A stretch of DNA of 64,000 nt from Allodiplogaster sudhausi (GCA_945643635.1 CALZFC010000104.1:513501-577500); one strand, 5' to 3'. Shown: positions 10,395-23,294, numbered from the stretch's first letter. The notes: generated by a model from the letters alone, not told the origin. Numbers and translations: made by a program.

Positions 10395-13132
10395 TTAATA
10401 GCCTCCAAAGCCATTCTCAATGAACATTGCTGTTGCTGCTGAATATGCAATATTGCACAGAAAAAATAAAAGACTAAAGTAAGATAAAGTGTGTTGCGGG
10501 AATTGAAAGATTTGTGTGAAGTAATACCTTCGGTATGGTATGGTGAACGTCAACATTGAGAGCGGACTGAGCATCAAGGAAAACGTGCCGACCTTGAATT
10601 TGTTATGGTTGTTTTTTTTAATGGTATTGCAGAAAAAAACGGACAATAATGATGATAACCGTGTGAGTAAAGTATTCAATGGCCGGAGAGTGGACAATGT
10701 GAAATTGCCCGAGCGCGTACGCTACGACCGAGATAGTGAAGAGGCACGGAATGCTTGCTTGCACAAGAAGAACCTGACAATGAGAGTGTGAGAATAAAAC
10801 AAATGTTAAAAATCTTTTTTTGACAAATATATACAACAAAATCTAAGCCGCAGGTTGATGTCAGCCTTTGCTACATTTTTATGTCTTTCATAAATTATAG
10901 ATATTTTACTATATAAATAGATATATACATTATATATATATCAGGTTTTAATATGAAAAATTTCTCTCAGAAAATTGCCAAAAGTAGTAAATTAAAAAAA
11001 ATCAAAAGACATGTAGTTTATAGACGTATTATTCGTTCACATGATGCACTGAAATGGCTGAACAAGAAAACGATCTTTCATTGTTACTGGAATCGAGATA
11101 AGAAGTAGTACAAGATATCCTCCGTCTCTCACTCATATTTTCTAACGCATTTATCGACATAAAAAACCGCTCAATACCAGTTGTGGTAAGCCAAAAGCAT
11201 GTGATCAACCGTATTAAGTTACAATAATCTGACCTACCTTAAAGAGCTGAATGTGTTGTTTGCGAAGCGATTCTCGCATTGTTTTCGAGTTCTCCTCGAG
11301 AAAGCTGCGAATGCGCCAGGAGACAACGAGGACGAGGCCATAGATCGGGGCAGCAGGCGCCGTCACCCACAGGAGGCCAGCCACCACGCCCGGCGAAAGG
11401 GCGTCCGGGATTCCTAAATGTTATATATATATATAATATATATGTATATTATATAGATATATAAATATATGGAGAGATAGATAGATAGTATATAGGCTCA
11501 GGCAACTTTGGACCTGGGAAAATTCAAGAAAAAATGGGCCTTATTCCTTTCCTGACTATAGAACAATTTAGATGATTCCGAAAGGGGCCAACGTCTGTTC
11601 ACGGTCCTGGGAAAATTACAGAAGTTTCCGGAATAGACCAAGTTCTGCCCTGCAATTTCCCAGAACATTCCGGAAGGGTGGCGCTGACCATAGAGTAGTC
11701 CACCGGTCAGGTCATAGTTCGAATGCTCGCGGCGAAACTTCTCGATCATCGCAGCTTGAGTTTGCTCGCTCTGGTCAATGGAGAGGAAAAAGATTACCTT
11801 AAAAAAGTTCCTCTTGAGTGAATAGTGAAATAATGTTTAAAAAATTTGTTCTTACAAAAATCGCTGCCGTTGGTAGCCAAATCGTGAACGTGATGAGCGC
11901 TACCTCAACATAAGGAGCAGTTGAAATAAGAGCAATATCTTATTTTTCAATGTGCTATAAGAGAGCCTCTCTGTAAGGATCAAGTAACCCTCAGTGGGGG
12001 TTTGTCCCGGGGAAATTTTTTAGATATATGTATGTAGTACCCAAAACGTTGTTAGCTTAAGGTACTTAATTCATATATCCAAAATAATTTTTCGGCGTGA
12101 AAATTAAATATTTTACTCAAACACATCTGAAGACAGTTGTTTAGAATTCAACGGAGATGGCCTCAAAAATTTGAAATATTGATTTTGAAGCGAGATACAT
12201 CAATTCAAATACTGCCCATACTTTTACTTGATCACGCAAGTTCATTAAAAAAAACTTAAGTTCGCCCCCCGGCCCAGCCCCGCGCTCGATCGTGCCTCTG
12301 GTTCATCATCGACGCTGCTTCTGGAGAAACGGTGGACTGGCCAGGATAAGAAGCCCAATACCTGCGGCCACTTCGTCAGTTTCCGGTAGGCGAGGAAACG
12401 TCGAAATACCCCCCCCCCCTTGGATGCCTCGACCATCCATTAAAAATGCCTTGAACCAACCAGATAAAGACTTTTATAATCTAGCTGTTGCCATCTGCCA
12501 TGCCTGACTATGTTTTCGAACCGAATCTGGGGCAGGCCCTACTGGAGACATACAGAGAGGCTCTCTTAATTGAATCGATAATTTCGTTCTGAAAAGGGAA
12601 AAAACAGGCCGTTCTCGTACCGTCTTTTTAGTCGGCGTACTCTTGACGAGGACGTAGTATCTATAGCAGAAGGCGAGAGCGAGAATGAACATGAAGCTGG
12701 AGTAGCCGTGCAGCATTGCTGCGGTGAGTGCGAGGCAGACGCGGCGCGGAAGGAAGGCGCCGGCCGGGCCCGACGACAACAGGAATATCGACGAGCCCGC
12801 CGGGATCGTTCTTTTCAATTAATTATTGTGTATGTATATGTACTTAAAAAATTATATGAAATAATTAGTGTGGAAACTAGCAAACTAGAATAATTATAAA
12901 ATATACAAAAAAAAAGTATACAAAAATAATTAAATTATTGCCTTTGAAAGAGCAGCAGCGAACTTGTCGCAGTAACAATTTCGACAGTCGCAATGGCAGC
13001 GAGAATGAGGGAATAGACACGCACGGCCGGCGGAGTCCGCAGGGCGATTGCGGCCAGCACGAGAAGGTCGCAGAGGATGGCAGAGGAACACACAAAGTAG
13101 TGCAGCAGAGACAGCCACAGGGGAGCGGACAT
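10395..13132 (-). pseudogene. serpentine chemoreceptor, block A (Str/Srd-like, broken)
   Basis: Seven-TM nematode chemoreceptor. Exons: 13132-12942 (TM1-2, RTPPAVRVYSLILAAIATVE), 12810-12621 (ending CYRYYVLVKSTPTKKT), 11954-11856 (TM4), 11770-11689, 11413-11238 (TM5 and third inner loop), 10773-10660 (TM6), 10592-10528 (SPLSMLTFTIPYRR), with the tail open to 10395. Exon lengths 191, 190, 99, 82, 176, 114 and 65 match block C exactly. Two lesions: the TM4 exon reads HIEK-stop where block C has HIEKED (GAA to TAA), and the first donor is GC where C has GT. The RTP after TM1, YRYY after TM3 and PYR after TM7 are the reasons for the Str/Srd-like assignment. It is probably a pseudogene unless the TM4 exon is skipped. 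Confidence 0.75.
11414..11688. repeat. intron 4 with AT repeat and imperfect direct repeats
   Basis: Contains an (AT)n-rich run at 11420-11490 and then three partial copies of a CCTGGGAAAATT-like word (11513, 11603 and, inverted, about 11650). It has no counterpart in the matching intron of block C, so it was inserted or expanded locally. Confidence 0.4.
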
Positions 13133-14250
13133 CGTGGAGATCGTCAAGAAGGATCTGCAAGCACATTCAAGACAATGTCTGTCTTACCTAATCGCGCGAG
13201 TGGTGATTGCAGATTTGAGGAGTGCTTGAGAATTTATTCATTTTTGGCACGTGGGAAAGTGCGGCAGCATGGATATCTTTGGTGCTATTTGCGTATGGAA
13301 CATTTATCGAGTTGAGCTCAACGCTCCATTCAATGGCGTCCAATTTTTTTTAAAAGTAAGAGAGGATTCTCTTACTTTTTCGAACGCACTATTCTGCAAG
13401 ATTGCACGATGGTTTTTAGTTTCCACTTTCTTGCTGACATCGTTTTAGAGATGGGATATTTTTGAAGCAAGTTGGTTTCTTTCTTCTTTTCCATACTAAT
13501 CAGATAATATCATTGTTCAACCTCAATCTGTTTTGTTAAAAAGTTGAGCTCATCTTTTGCCCCGTTTTCTTTCCTTGACTAACAGCACCACTGCGATGAG
13601 AGTGCAGCGAAAAAGAACCGAAAAGTTTCGCTCACTTTCGGAAGATGTGTTGGAAGAGCCTACGATAGCTTCGGCTGCATGTAATGCCTTTAAATTCGCG
13701 GCAGCAAAATGTCCGAACGAATCTTAATTTCCTTTCCTGAACAAGTTATTTTTGCTGTTTAAAATATATTTTCCTGACTTTTGGGCTTTTGTGAACTACG
13801 CGTTTGGCACATCGAATTATGAGCTTTTATCGTGGAGCGCATCGGTGTGAGAATCTATCCATGAACTCGTTTGCTCTCGCATACGTGCGAACTAATAGCT
13901 TGTCGTTGCATTGAAAACAGAGAGTGTTCCACTTTGGTCTTTAATAGATGCTTCGTATGCCACTCTGTAAACGTCTGTATGGAACAATTATGAACAGCAT
14001 TTCATTTACCATAATTTTTTATCTAAACAATTGGAGAATTCTCTGAAGCCTAAACAAACAAAAAATTATACGTCTGTTCCTCTCCCTTATCGACTCGGGA
14101 TTCGATGTCATCGACAACGTCTGAGATCGCCGACTATATCTGCGACGACTACGATGCTGCGAACGACACTCGAGACGGGACAGCGATTTAGGCACCGCCC
14201 ACCCGTCCACCTTTTTGGATCTCAAGTATAAACAAATACATCAAAGACTC
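13133..14250. other. block A upstream flank
   Basis: The 5' side of the block A receptor. Segments at 13190-13300 and 13600-13740, and the word GTGCGAACTAATAGCTTGTC at 13886, recur near 23700-24050 and 30140-30780, upstream of the other receptor copies. These shared stretches are candidates for promoter and 5' sequence, but no specific motif could be assigned. Confidence 0.4.
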
Positions 14251-14259
14251 ATAGATCTG

Positions 14260-14626
14260 ACCAACAGTTCATGGAGCTGCACGAGTAATTCCTCAAGTCA
14301 TGGACCGGTGAACGTGAAGAAGAGGAGATACGGAGAGGGATGCAGAATATTCACCCTTGGCCATCTCATCTGCCTATAGACATAAACAAGAATTTAGTTC
14401 ATTCGAGGATTTTCAAAAGATTTTCTCGATGAAAAGACGAAAGAAGAAAGGGCAGGCAACGCATGTAGCACATTTGGAATAAGTAAAGAAAATAAAGCAC
14501 CTGTAACAACGACACGTTTAATTACATTTTGCAGCGCCACGTGTTATCCGAGAGCCTGAACGAGCACATGGTGAAAATCGTGAAGAAACTTGAGTCGCTC
14601 TTCCGCATTCCCATTCAGTCATAGAC
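14260..14626 (+). pseudogene. tyrosine kinase remnant (block B)
   Basis: Two relics. At 14269-14310 a frame reads QQFMELHE-stop-FLKS, with a partner at 24507 in block C that also has a stop. At 14561-14626 the frame MVKIVKKLESLFRIPIQS ends in a stop and matches the kinase C-terminus of blocks A and C. The kinase-core exon of block A (8808-8950) has no counterpart here. Confidence 0.4.
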
Positions 14627-15240
14627 CGTTTTCAAGAGAAGGGCCCTTTCTGGTTCTTTCGCACTGCCCATCTCACTCCTAACCATCTTTCTACCCAATT
14701 CGCAGATAAAACTTCGTAATCTTCCGGTGAATTTATTGATGGCAACTGAGAGCATGAAACGTTGAAAAAACATGAAATCCAGTTCACGTGCCATCTTACT
14801 GGAATCTTCTTCATGGCCGGAAGCTTGGTTCTCATAAACTAACGGAACATTTACAATCAGACGGCGCAAAGAAATACTAACTAAAAGAGCATTTTTAATT
14901 AATTAAAAAAAGATATATATTAATGTAACCTCGCTGAAATTCATATATGTATTTTAATGACTGGAGTCAAAAAGTCTACTTGGCATTTGAATTCCCTCTC
15001 GGGGATGCAGTAACTTGCACGAAGCTCAGGCTGCCATCGAAGTGGTCGTGGTTGCCCTGTAAGGAGGCATCAATGTGTCAAGTCTTAAAGAATATCTCTC
15101 GTCTATATTATATGTAAGTAAATGCTTGAATTAAAAGTAAAAATAAGTTGCTATCTTTTCTTGTTCGTTTTGACGTCAACAAAATTACATAATGTGAAAT
15201 TTGTTTAACAAAATAAAAATAATGTTTTTTTAAATACATA

Positions 15241-16365
15241 CACTCCCGCCCAGGATCTTGGTACCAAGGACGCGTCGGACGAGTCTGACGCGTCCAAATG
15301 CATCCTCGTTCATAGCTATTGTTCTAGGAAAAACTAAAATATTTAAAATGGTACATTAGGTTGCTTATAGAGAGCGGGTGTTACTATTAAAAAATCTATA
15401 ATTTCTAATCGTTTGATAAGGAGTTATCAGTTTTTGCCTATAAAAAATTTAATTTTAAATATTTTTCAATGAAATTTTTCCTGTACTATTATTTTGTCTC
15501 TGCTCATATCCACAAATAATAATATAAGAGATTTTATCATTGATAACGGAAATCGATAACTGAGACCTTATCACTCATGTTTATATGATGTAAAGATTCG
15601 CCTTACGATTATGAACCTAATTATGTAATCAGTTTTTCAACAGAAAGTGCCGGGTTACAACATTTTAGATTGTGTGTACTTTGCAAGTCTTTCTTCAGGA
15701 TTCCCCATTGTCTTGGACTTTGTCAAAATTTTGGCCCGGTATGATGTGTCCAAATCTGCAGTAGCATTGAACCTCAGAAATTTAGCGCGCGCCTTTTTGT
15801 CTTCGGTTTAATTACCCAAGTTTGAGGTAGCGAAATAGCACAGGCAGAGAAAAAAAGGGTTAGGCCCCGCCCCCTCGGCCTGAGAAGCCTCCCTGCCCTG
15901 TTCTTTCTGAAGAAAGTCTTGCAAAGTACACACAATCAAAAATACATTGTTAACCGGCACTTTCTGTTGAAAACTGATTACAGAATTCGATTCAGAATCG
16001 TAAGGCCAATCTTTACATCATATGAACATGCGTGATAAGTTCTCATTTATCGATTTCCGTTATCACTGATACAATCTTCAATTTTATTATTTGGGGATGT
16101 GTGTAGAGACAAAATAATGGTACAGGAGAAATTTCGTTTAAAAATATTTGAAATTAAATTTTTTATAGGCAAAAACTGATAACTCCTTATCAAACGATTA
16201 GAAATTATAGATTTTTTAATAGTAACACCCGCTCTCTATAAGCAACCTAATGTACCATTTTAAATATTTTAGTTTTTCCTAGAACAATAGCTATGAACGA
16301 GGATGCATTTGGACGCGTCCGACTCGTCCGACGCGTCCTTGGTACCAAGATCCTGGGCGGGACTG
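15241..16365. mobile_element. 1.1-kb foldback element with SL1 in its loop
   Basis: Two inverted arms of about 470 bp (15241-15715 and 15905-16365) surround a loop of about 190 bp. The outer ends read CACTCCCGCCCAGGATC and, inverted, CAGTCCCGCCCAGGATC. TA borders both sides (15239-15240 and 16366-16367), and blocks A and C show a single TA at the empty site, so insertion with TA duplication is supported. Near each end lies a smaller palindrome made of GGACGCGTC-type words. No transposase is encoded. It would form a very stable hairpin. Confidence 0.85.
15805..15826 (+). ncRNA. SL1 spliced-leader sequence (22/22 match)
   Basis: The 22 bases begin GGTTTAATTACCC and end AAGTTTGAG, identical to the nematode SL1 spliced leader, and are followed by GT as in SL RNA genes. 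The next 100 bases do not look like a normal SL1 RNA: I see no Sm-type AATTTTTGG downstream (an AAATTTTGG lies upstream at about 15729) and no clear terminator. It may be a broken SL1 gene or the 5' end of a reverse-copied trans-spliced mRNA captured by the foldback element. Confidence 0.8.
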
Positions 16366-16599
16366 TATATCTGATTTGTGACAAACATTGACTGTTGTTG
16401 TGTTGAGGAGGGAATAATGACGCATACGCGATTAGTGCGACGTAGCGAACCAAAGAGATCGAAGATGAATCTGAAAAGAAAAAAGTACAAAATTTCCCCA
16501 ATAATTTTTGAATATGACAGTTATTCGATACCGTTAAATATGCCTAATGTTCAAAATGTTGCGTAATTTATCTCGTTATAATAGTACTACACACAGAAA

Positions 16600-16850
16600 A
16601 CGATGTGACACGGGATGTCACAATTTGATGTCACAATAATGTACCGATTTTACTTCGGTACATATGTGTTCCACCCCATGTCACAATTTATGTTCCAAAA
16701 AATTGTGACCTCCAGTGAAACAGAAATGTGACGCGCCATGTCACAATTTTCGAGCGGTGGAGGGCAGCGTATCCCAGCAAAAATGTGACATTGCATGTCA
16801 CAATTAGGCGGCAGCACATAAATTGTGACATGCTCCCACCGTTAGCTCCG
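16600..16850. repeat. left subterminal TGTGACA repeats
   Basis: TGTGACA or its complement TGTCACA recurs about ten times, often as paired ATGTGAC...GTCACAATT units facing each other. Arrays of short words near the ends are commonly transposase-binding sites. The matching right-hand array is at 23295-23450. Confidence 0.65.
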
Positions 16851-17365
16851 CCCCTTTTGCTCTCCCTCCCCCTTCATCCATTCTTCGAATTAGTGATTCA
16901 TTTACTATTATGCATGCCACTGGCATTTAATAACAAGAAGAATTATTCATTAAGTTAGTGAGACCTTCAAAAGATTACAGTAACAACTCAACACATTCAC
17001 AAGGAAACAGTAACAACTAACACACTTACAAGATAACCGCGCCGAGTTAAATGAATTTGGGCTACTTAATCATGATAAAATTGAGTTACTGGTCATAAAA
17101 CGACAAGAATTAATACATTCTGTAAAGACTGTTTTTCTTAGAAGGATATGTCTATGTTACCAGTTACTTTCTGAATGAATCTTGGAAATAAAAATTCGAT
17201 AGTTCTAAAATGAAAGAAACGTATAGCATGAAAGCAAGTTAAAAAATGAAACAATCTTTTACTAAGATGAAAGAATGTTCTCAAGTGAAATAAACTCAAG
17301 TAAAAGAAAATTTTCAGATGTAAGAGTCAACAAAAAAATGTGATCTAATGAGATCAGACTGGCCT

Positions 17366-20300
17366 CTATTCGGCCATAATGGCCTCCAACTTGCGGTAGA
17401 TGAGCCCTGCATCTCTTGACATGGGCTCCGGAATGCCGAGCAGATTCGCAAGAAGGGACAGCTCTTGTTTCACTTCGTGTGGGTACTCGAGGTCGAACAA
17501 CCAGAAGCAAGCGAGGTAGGAGAGAAGCGCATGGGCAAGGTCTCCAGAAACCTGCAGCATGCGTATTATAAAGCAGGTAAAAAATAAATAAAAAAGCTAT
17601 GAGTATAAGAATTTTTTTTAATTTGTTAAAATTAAATTTTTTTAATTTGTTAAAATTACATTTCAACTTTTTTTTTTAACAAAACATGACTGACGGTTAC
17701 ATCGACTCCCTCAAGAGCGATGATGAACTTGGCAGAGACATCACCGTATGCGACTATCACCGGCTGCCGGATGCCCTCATTCTTGAGTTGATCAAGAGCC
17801 GACGACGCAGAATGATGTGCCTAAGCAGCATAGTTTACACTCCTCTCGCTGTATCGTCTCTCTTTCTCGCTCCTTTTCACTCACAAGATAAGAAAAAGGC
17901 AACAGGAAACTAATGTCACTTAACTTATAAGCAATAGGTAGATATTGATTGGGAATTTGAATTGTAATAAATAACGGACCAGGAAGCGATTGTAGACGAA
18001 CTTGACACGAGATGGCTTCTTCTTTTTGTCTGTATGCTCGAACAGTGCCAGCATGTTGAGTAAGAACTCGAATGTAGCGAAATCTGAGGCATACAATTAT
18101 TCTCTTTTTAACAGTTCGATGAATAGTTTGGAAATACAATTGAACCTGGGTTACAAAGATAAATACTTAGTACACATGGATGCATTTTTTTCGATAACTC
18201 AAAACTTTATAAGGTTGAGAATACCGAACCATTTGTTCCAGGCGGGAAGGCGTTCGCTTCAACAAGAGATCTTCTCTTCGCTTCGGATATTACGCGCAGG
18301 GCACGCTGAGACATTGCCGGCGCAATCTTCTCTTGCAATCTCCGTGGAAAGTCTCCCGCGGAAGCGCACTTTGACGCGATGAAGTCATCGACAATCTGCA
18401 AGCAAATTCAAAAGTATATTTGTCTAATGTGAATTCCAAAAATTTTGTTCTAAACTCAAGCCATAGAGCAAGAAATAACTCATGTAAGTATAGACAAATT
18501 ATTTAAATGTAAAACAAAATCCGACAAATAAAAAATCACATACGTAACGGGACTGCGCGTAGAAGGAGTAACGTGTCATTGTTGCTCGCGGAGGATTGTT
18601 CTGGCAAAAGCGTATACGACAGTTTCTAAAAAAAATTATATATCGCCATTTGTGAGAGAGCTGCTACTAGTAGTAGAATTTTACATTTTAATCTAAAGAC
18701 TCTCTTATATATGACAAAATGAAATATCTGTATAACTTTAAAGACTCGAGAGACAAAAACCTCTTCTGCTTAAGGAGTTCGAGGTGCTCGACAGAGCCGT
18801 GTATCAAGTTGTTAATTCGCTTAAACAAAAGGTTTTGTAATGCCTTTAATTTTCAAAATATAACAGTATCTTGTAGAGCTTTAACTGACATTTAAATGAT
18901 CGTCAGTTTCTCTCTCCTCCTCGTTATCCGAAGAAGCAAGCCACTCTCGGCTGCCTGCTTTCTTCTTGTACTCTCTGATGGGCTGTGATAGCAAGCTTCT
19001 TTTTCCAAGAAGAGATCTGACCCGCCTAACGCGGCATTCGACAAGTCCCTTGTGGCTGTCGATGAAGGCATCCTGAAATGCTTTCTGTAGTTACATCAGA
19101 GAAAATTCAGGTAACTAGCAATGCGTTATCGAGTCTTTCAAATTTCATAATGATCTTCATTCAGTTAAAAACTGTTGTGTAGAAAAAAAGGTTGCTAACT
19201 ATAGAACAGTTGGGGTATCCTGCGAATAGATGCGTAACGAAGCTCCGCGTCTCTTTCGGGGATGGTTTTTCTCTGCTAAAAAAGTGCGGTAAAATATCAG
19301 TTGTTCAAGAGTTGAAAACTAGCGTGTCAGCGTATGTCAGCAGAAAGTCGGCGATCCTTCTCGTAAGCAGGCAGCGGCCAACCCTGTCGTCCGAAATGTC
19401 ATACGACGGGTCATCTTGTAGCCTCTTGAGGAATGGAGCTCCTTGCTTGCCAACCAATAACTTCTCAAAGCTGCATTTCAAAAGGCGCTGGTTCAGACGA
19501 TGGTAGAAGGGGTCTTAAACGCATACGTTTACTTGTTTAAAAGGAAAATTAATTAGAAATCTGCTTGCGCCGAGTTTTGCTTGCATACTAAAGGATACAA
19601 CAGACAAAAGTGCAGTTTACTAAACAGAAATTTAAAGGCCTGCCTGTGTACATCGTCCGATCTGGAACTGCCGAGGGAGTTCTGACCAACGGTGACTCCG
19701 AGCGAACTTGAGGTGTCGAGGGATGAGAAATCGCTAAGTAAATTAAATGAATTACTAGCTGCGCTTACAATCTGAGTATGATTTACCTCCAAGCTCTTCA
19801 AGATCGCGATCTTTGTCGACTTCTCTCTCACAAGGGTTAGCATCTTCAACATCAACTGAAAATTCATGAATCTAAGATATGAGCATTCATTTTAGTATAA
19901 CCTTGCTCCGCTCGAGTATCATCAGGAAAAACTGCGTTTTTCTCCCACGAGAGCGCAGTCGGATTGGTTGGCGAAAGGGACTCATTTTTTGCCAGGAATG
20001 TGGAAGAAATCGAGAGGGATAGCTCCTGGCTGTTCATCGTAGTCGAAGTTGCCGGACTCTGAGAAGTGATCCACGTAAAAATATACTCATTTAGAGAGAT
20101 AGGCAATCGGTAAACCTGTCGCCATAAACTGATCGAAATGGGAGTCGTTCATGGCTCGAACGTTCTTAGCGATACGGCGAATCAGATCCACCATTTTATC
20201 CGTTTCCGACTCTGTTATTCCAATTCGGCTTGTGGAGGTGAGGATCTCGGCTCTAATCGTTTCGCAGAAGTTGGTCGAATCATCAGCTTCGAGCGCTTCC

Positions 20301-23105
20301 GAGTCGTCATTCTCATCGTCCTCCTCCTCCAGCTCAGTTGCAGATATGTCGCCGTCCAACTCCTCAACATCCTCTTGAAGAGACGAGGCATCCATGTTGC
20401 CACTCACGTTGTTGGCTCAAGTGAACCCGCCATGCTTGAAATCGTCCGAACTCAGATGAGCAAAAGCGGCAGTGATATTGATTTTCTCCAAGGTGTGACT
20501 GTTGACAATGCCGTTTTAAGTGGGCCAATGTAGGAAGCTCCTCCTCGCAGACGTCCGCTGGACAACGCATCGTTAAGATTCTAAACTGTAATTTGTTGTT
20601 TTCCTTTTTCATTAGATATTAACATTCAATGTTATCTTTCTATGTGCTCTTTCTTTCTATAGTTCTTGCAGCCTTGTATTCCTTTTTTCGTCTAAAACTT
20701 TCTTCCATAACTATATTGTTTTCTCTTAATAATGAATTTTTTTTCTGTATGAATATTCTTAAGCATATAACATGCTTAACAAATATTGGATATTGTAACG
20801 TAATTAAAAACCAACTTTGTAACAGAAAAATACAAATCACACGTTTGCATTTGTGCAATTCGTTAATTCTCAATTCGTTGTAACCAGTGGGTTGTGTTAC
20901 AGTAGTTCATAGTAAACAAAAGAGTTGCCCAGAAAAAAATACTTTGTAAAAACTTTCAAATAACACTCTTACAATGGAGCGATTCGCTTATTTTCAATCA
21001 GTTGTAACTACTGGTTGGGTTACGGTAGTTTATAGTAAACATAAAGGTGCCCAGAAAAATCCACTCAAAAAACTTACTCTTTTGAATAGGAACGCAATCG
21101 CTTATTCTCAATTACTTCAAGGAATTTACTTGCACAGACACATACAGAACAGATTGGGATACGGTACCTTTAAGAAATTAAACTTGTCCAGAAATTTATC
21201 ACTTTCCATTTAAAATAAATCATTGGTACGGATTCGCGAATTAATTCGCTCAAATTTCGTAAGGTTACGGTTCTGGGCAACTCTCCTGAAAATCAAGAAC
21301 AGTTTCCCAGAAATGGGAGAAAATAAATACCTTTGAATATAATTTAAAAGTCAAAAGATATAAGCTTACATTCTCTAAACTTAGCGTAACTTCGCTAATC
21401 AATAGCAACTACAGCTTCGATAATTGTAATTGTAAGTCACATAAAGCACTTACAAAAGCATCTCAAGGTTTCAAGTAACTTTTCACTTGCACCAACAGTA
21501 TTCCAATACTCGATAAGTTTAAGGACGAGAGTACGGTATGTTAAATATTTAAAAAAAATAAGTTAAATCATATCCCACCTTGCTGCAAATGTCGCACCGG
21601 AACGGCTTCCGATCAGTGTGGTTGACGGCGTGTTGTTGGAGACCTGGAAAAAACTTACATTTGGAAATATTTCAGTTCAGAATATACAATGGTAATCCTG
21701 TATAAAATGTTGAGCAAAAAAGAAGCATTAATTATTCGTCGTACCAAAATTTATTTTCTTTTTTTAAAATATACACATCGAGTTGGGTTACGGTACTTCT
21801 TAGAAAAGAAAAGAAAGAAACAAGAAAAGAACAGTTTCGCTTATTTTAAATAAGTTATACAGAGCTGGTTTGATTACGGTTTTTTTTCTGGAAAACAAAA
21901 GAAACTTGCCCAGAAATTGAATTAACTACATAACCGATAGGGTATAAAAAGGTATTGTCGATTTCACAGAATAATTCCTAATTTTGGGCATCATCCTGAG
22001 GGACAGATGGGCAGAAACAGCTAACAAACCTTGCTAATATTTAGGATCATCGACAGTGGCTTCTATTCCCTGATAATAACAACTACAAATTTCTAACCAC
22101 GTTACCCTAGAATTGAAGACTAGACAATGTATATAAACATAACGAACCTTCGCAAGTCTGCGGCAGCTTCAGATGGCAGAAGCGCGGTCTGCGCGGAGAT
22201 GCGATGTCTTCCAGCTCCGGTAGGAAGTCAGGGGAAGAGTGCGTACCGATTTTCTAAACAACGCATTATTTATATTTAAAATCTTTTGAATTGTATTATC
22301 CTGCTTTCAAAGTTAAGAAAAATAATAAACGTGGAATAGGTAATAACAAATGAACAAGGAAAAAAAATGTTCGGAACAAACTTTTCAATGTGTGGGAAAA
22401 TGAGTTTTTTGTACTCTTAAAGAACAATAAACGAACGAAACTTATTTAAAAGTCAAAGTTGTTAGACGAGTCTGAAAAGTTATCGTACCTGGACAAAAAT
22501 GCAGCAGCTTAAGCGTTGAAGCTGCGCGGTGCGCGGTTGTTGGGTGGATTGGGCAAGAGAAATACTGAAAATATAAAATTGCTGAAATAAGTATACGAAT
22601 TTCAACATGAAATATAAACGATAGTTAATGTACCAATAAAGAGAAAACACATTAAATATTTAAATTCGTTGGGAAGAATGGCAGCATCAATTAACAGATG
22701 TATCAACTTATGAAGAAAAGAATTAAAAGCAAACCACGCTCGGATGTCGAAAGAATTTGATCTTGCTGCGCGCGCCGACACGCTGTCTAGTTCCAGCAAT
22801 CGCAGACAAGAAGGGCTAGCCTGATAATAAAAGAACAACGTTGCATATTCAGCATATTTAATAATGTTAATTTTATCACTCATTCGTGAGAAAAGAAGAC
22901 AAAAGTGCTAACAATAAGGGAATAAAAACTGCAATAGAAACTTGCAAGAATAACCATTAACAAATCAGCTTTTTCATATCAATAGCGGGATGAATGAGTT
23001 AAACTTTTCAATTACTTACTATTAGAAGTTGAGTCTCCAGTTGTTGATCGAGAGCACAAAGAGCAGCTTGGCTAACTACGCGGCCCGGGGACTCTCGCTT
23101 TCTAA
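17366..23105 (-). CDS. multi-exon C2H2 zinc-finger protein, element-borne
   Basis: About 18 exons, about 790 codons: 23105-23020, 22820-22735, 22564-22489, 22253-22148, 21643-21579, 20585-20408, 20373-20116, 20029-19902, 19855-19621, 19513-19320, 19272-19200, 19072-18890, 18819-18761, 18625-18544, 18395-18230, 18083-17980, 17820-17695, 17551-17366. Zinc fingers: HAVNHTDRKPFRCDICSK, then CPADVC...HCQQSH and CRFC...H. Next comes an acidic exon (ELEEEDDENDDSE), then a long alpha-helical C-terminus ending ALLSYLACFWLFDLEYPHEV...RKLEAIMAE. Phases join everywhere except 19320/19272. No start codon was found upstream of 23105. From memory, the C-terminal layout resembles large uncharacterised repeated families in fish and invertebrates; function unknown. 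Its confinement between the inverted ends suggests a mobility protein or cargo. Confidence 0.7.
20870..21290. repeat. diverged tandem repeat, about 120 bp period
   Basis: Within intron 5 of the zinc-finger gene. Units share GGTTACGGTAGTT-like, CGCTTATTTTCAAT-like and GCCCAGAAA words at about 20880, 21000, 21105 and 21240, with another diverged unit at 21780-21930. Confidence 0.5.
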
Positions 23106-23294
23106 CTGAAACAAAAGAGCAGAATCGCTACGCTTACACGTTATAAATGTCATATCAAAAAGCGATTCAATATTACAAACATGAAATAAAAAAAGGATAA
23201 GTTTTAAGTGTTTGTTAACCCGAGATTTTCTTCCGAAAATTAAACGTTCCGTTCAAATGATGATTCCGAATATTTTTTTAAACATGGTCGAAAG

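Noticed and set aside
11420..11500. (AT)n run as origin or promoter
   Set aside because: Ordinary AT microsatellite inside a receptor intron with no supporting motif.
16590..16850. CRISPR-like array from repeated TGTGACA words
   Set aside because: Words are 7 bp, on both strands and irregularly spaced in a eukaryotic genome; they fit transposon ends.
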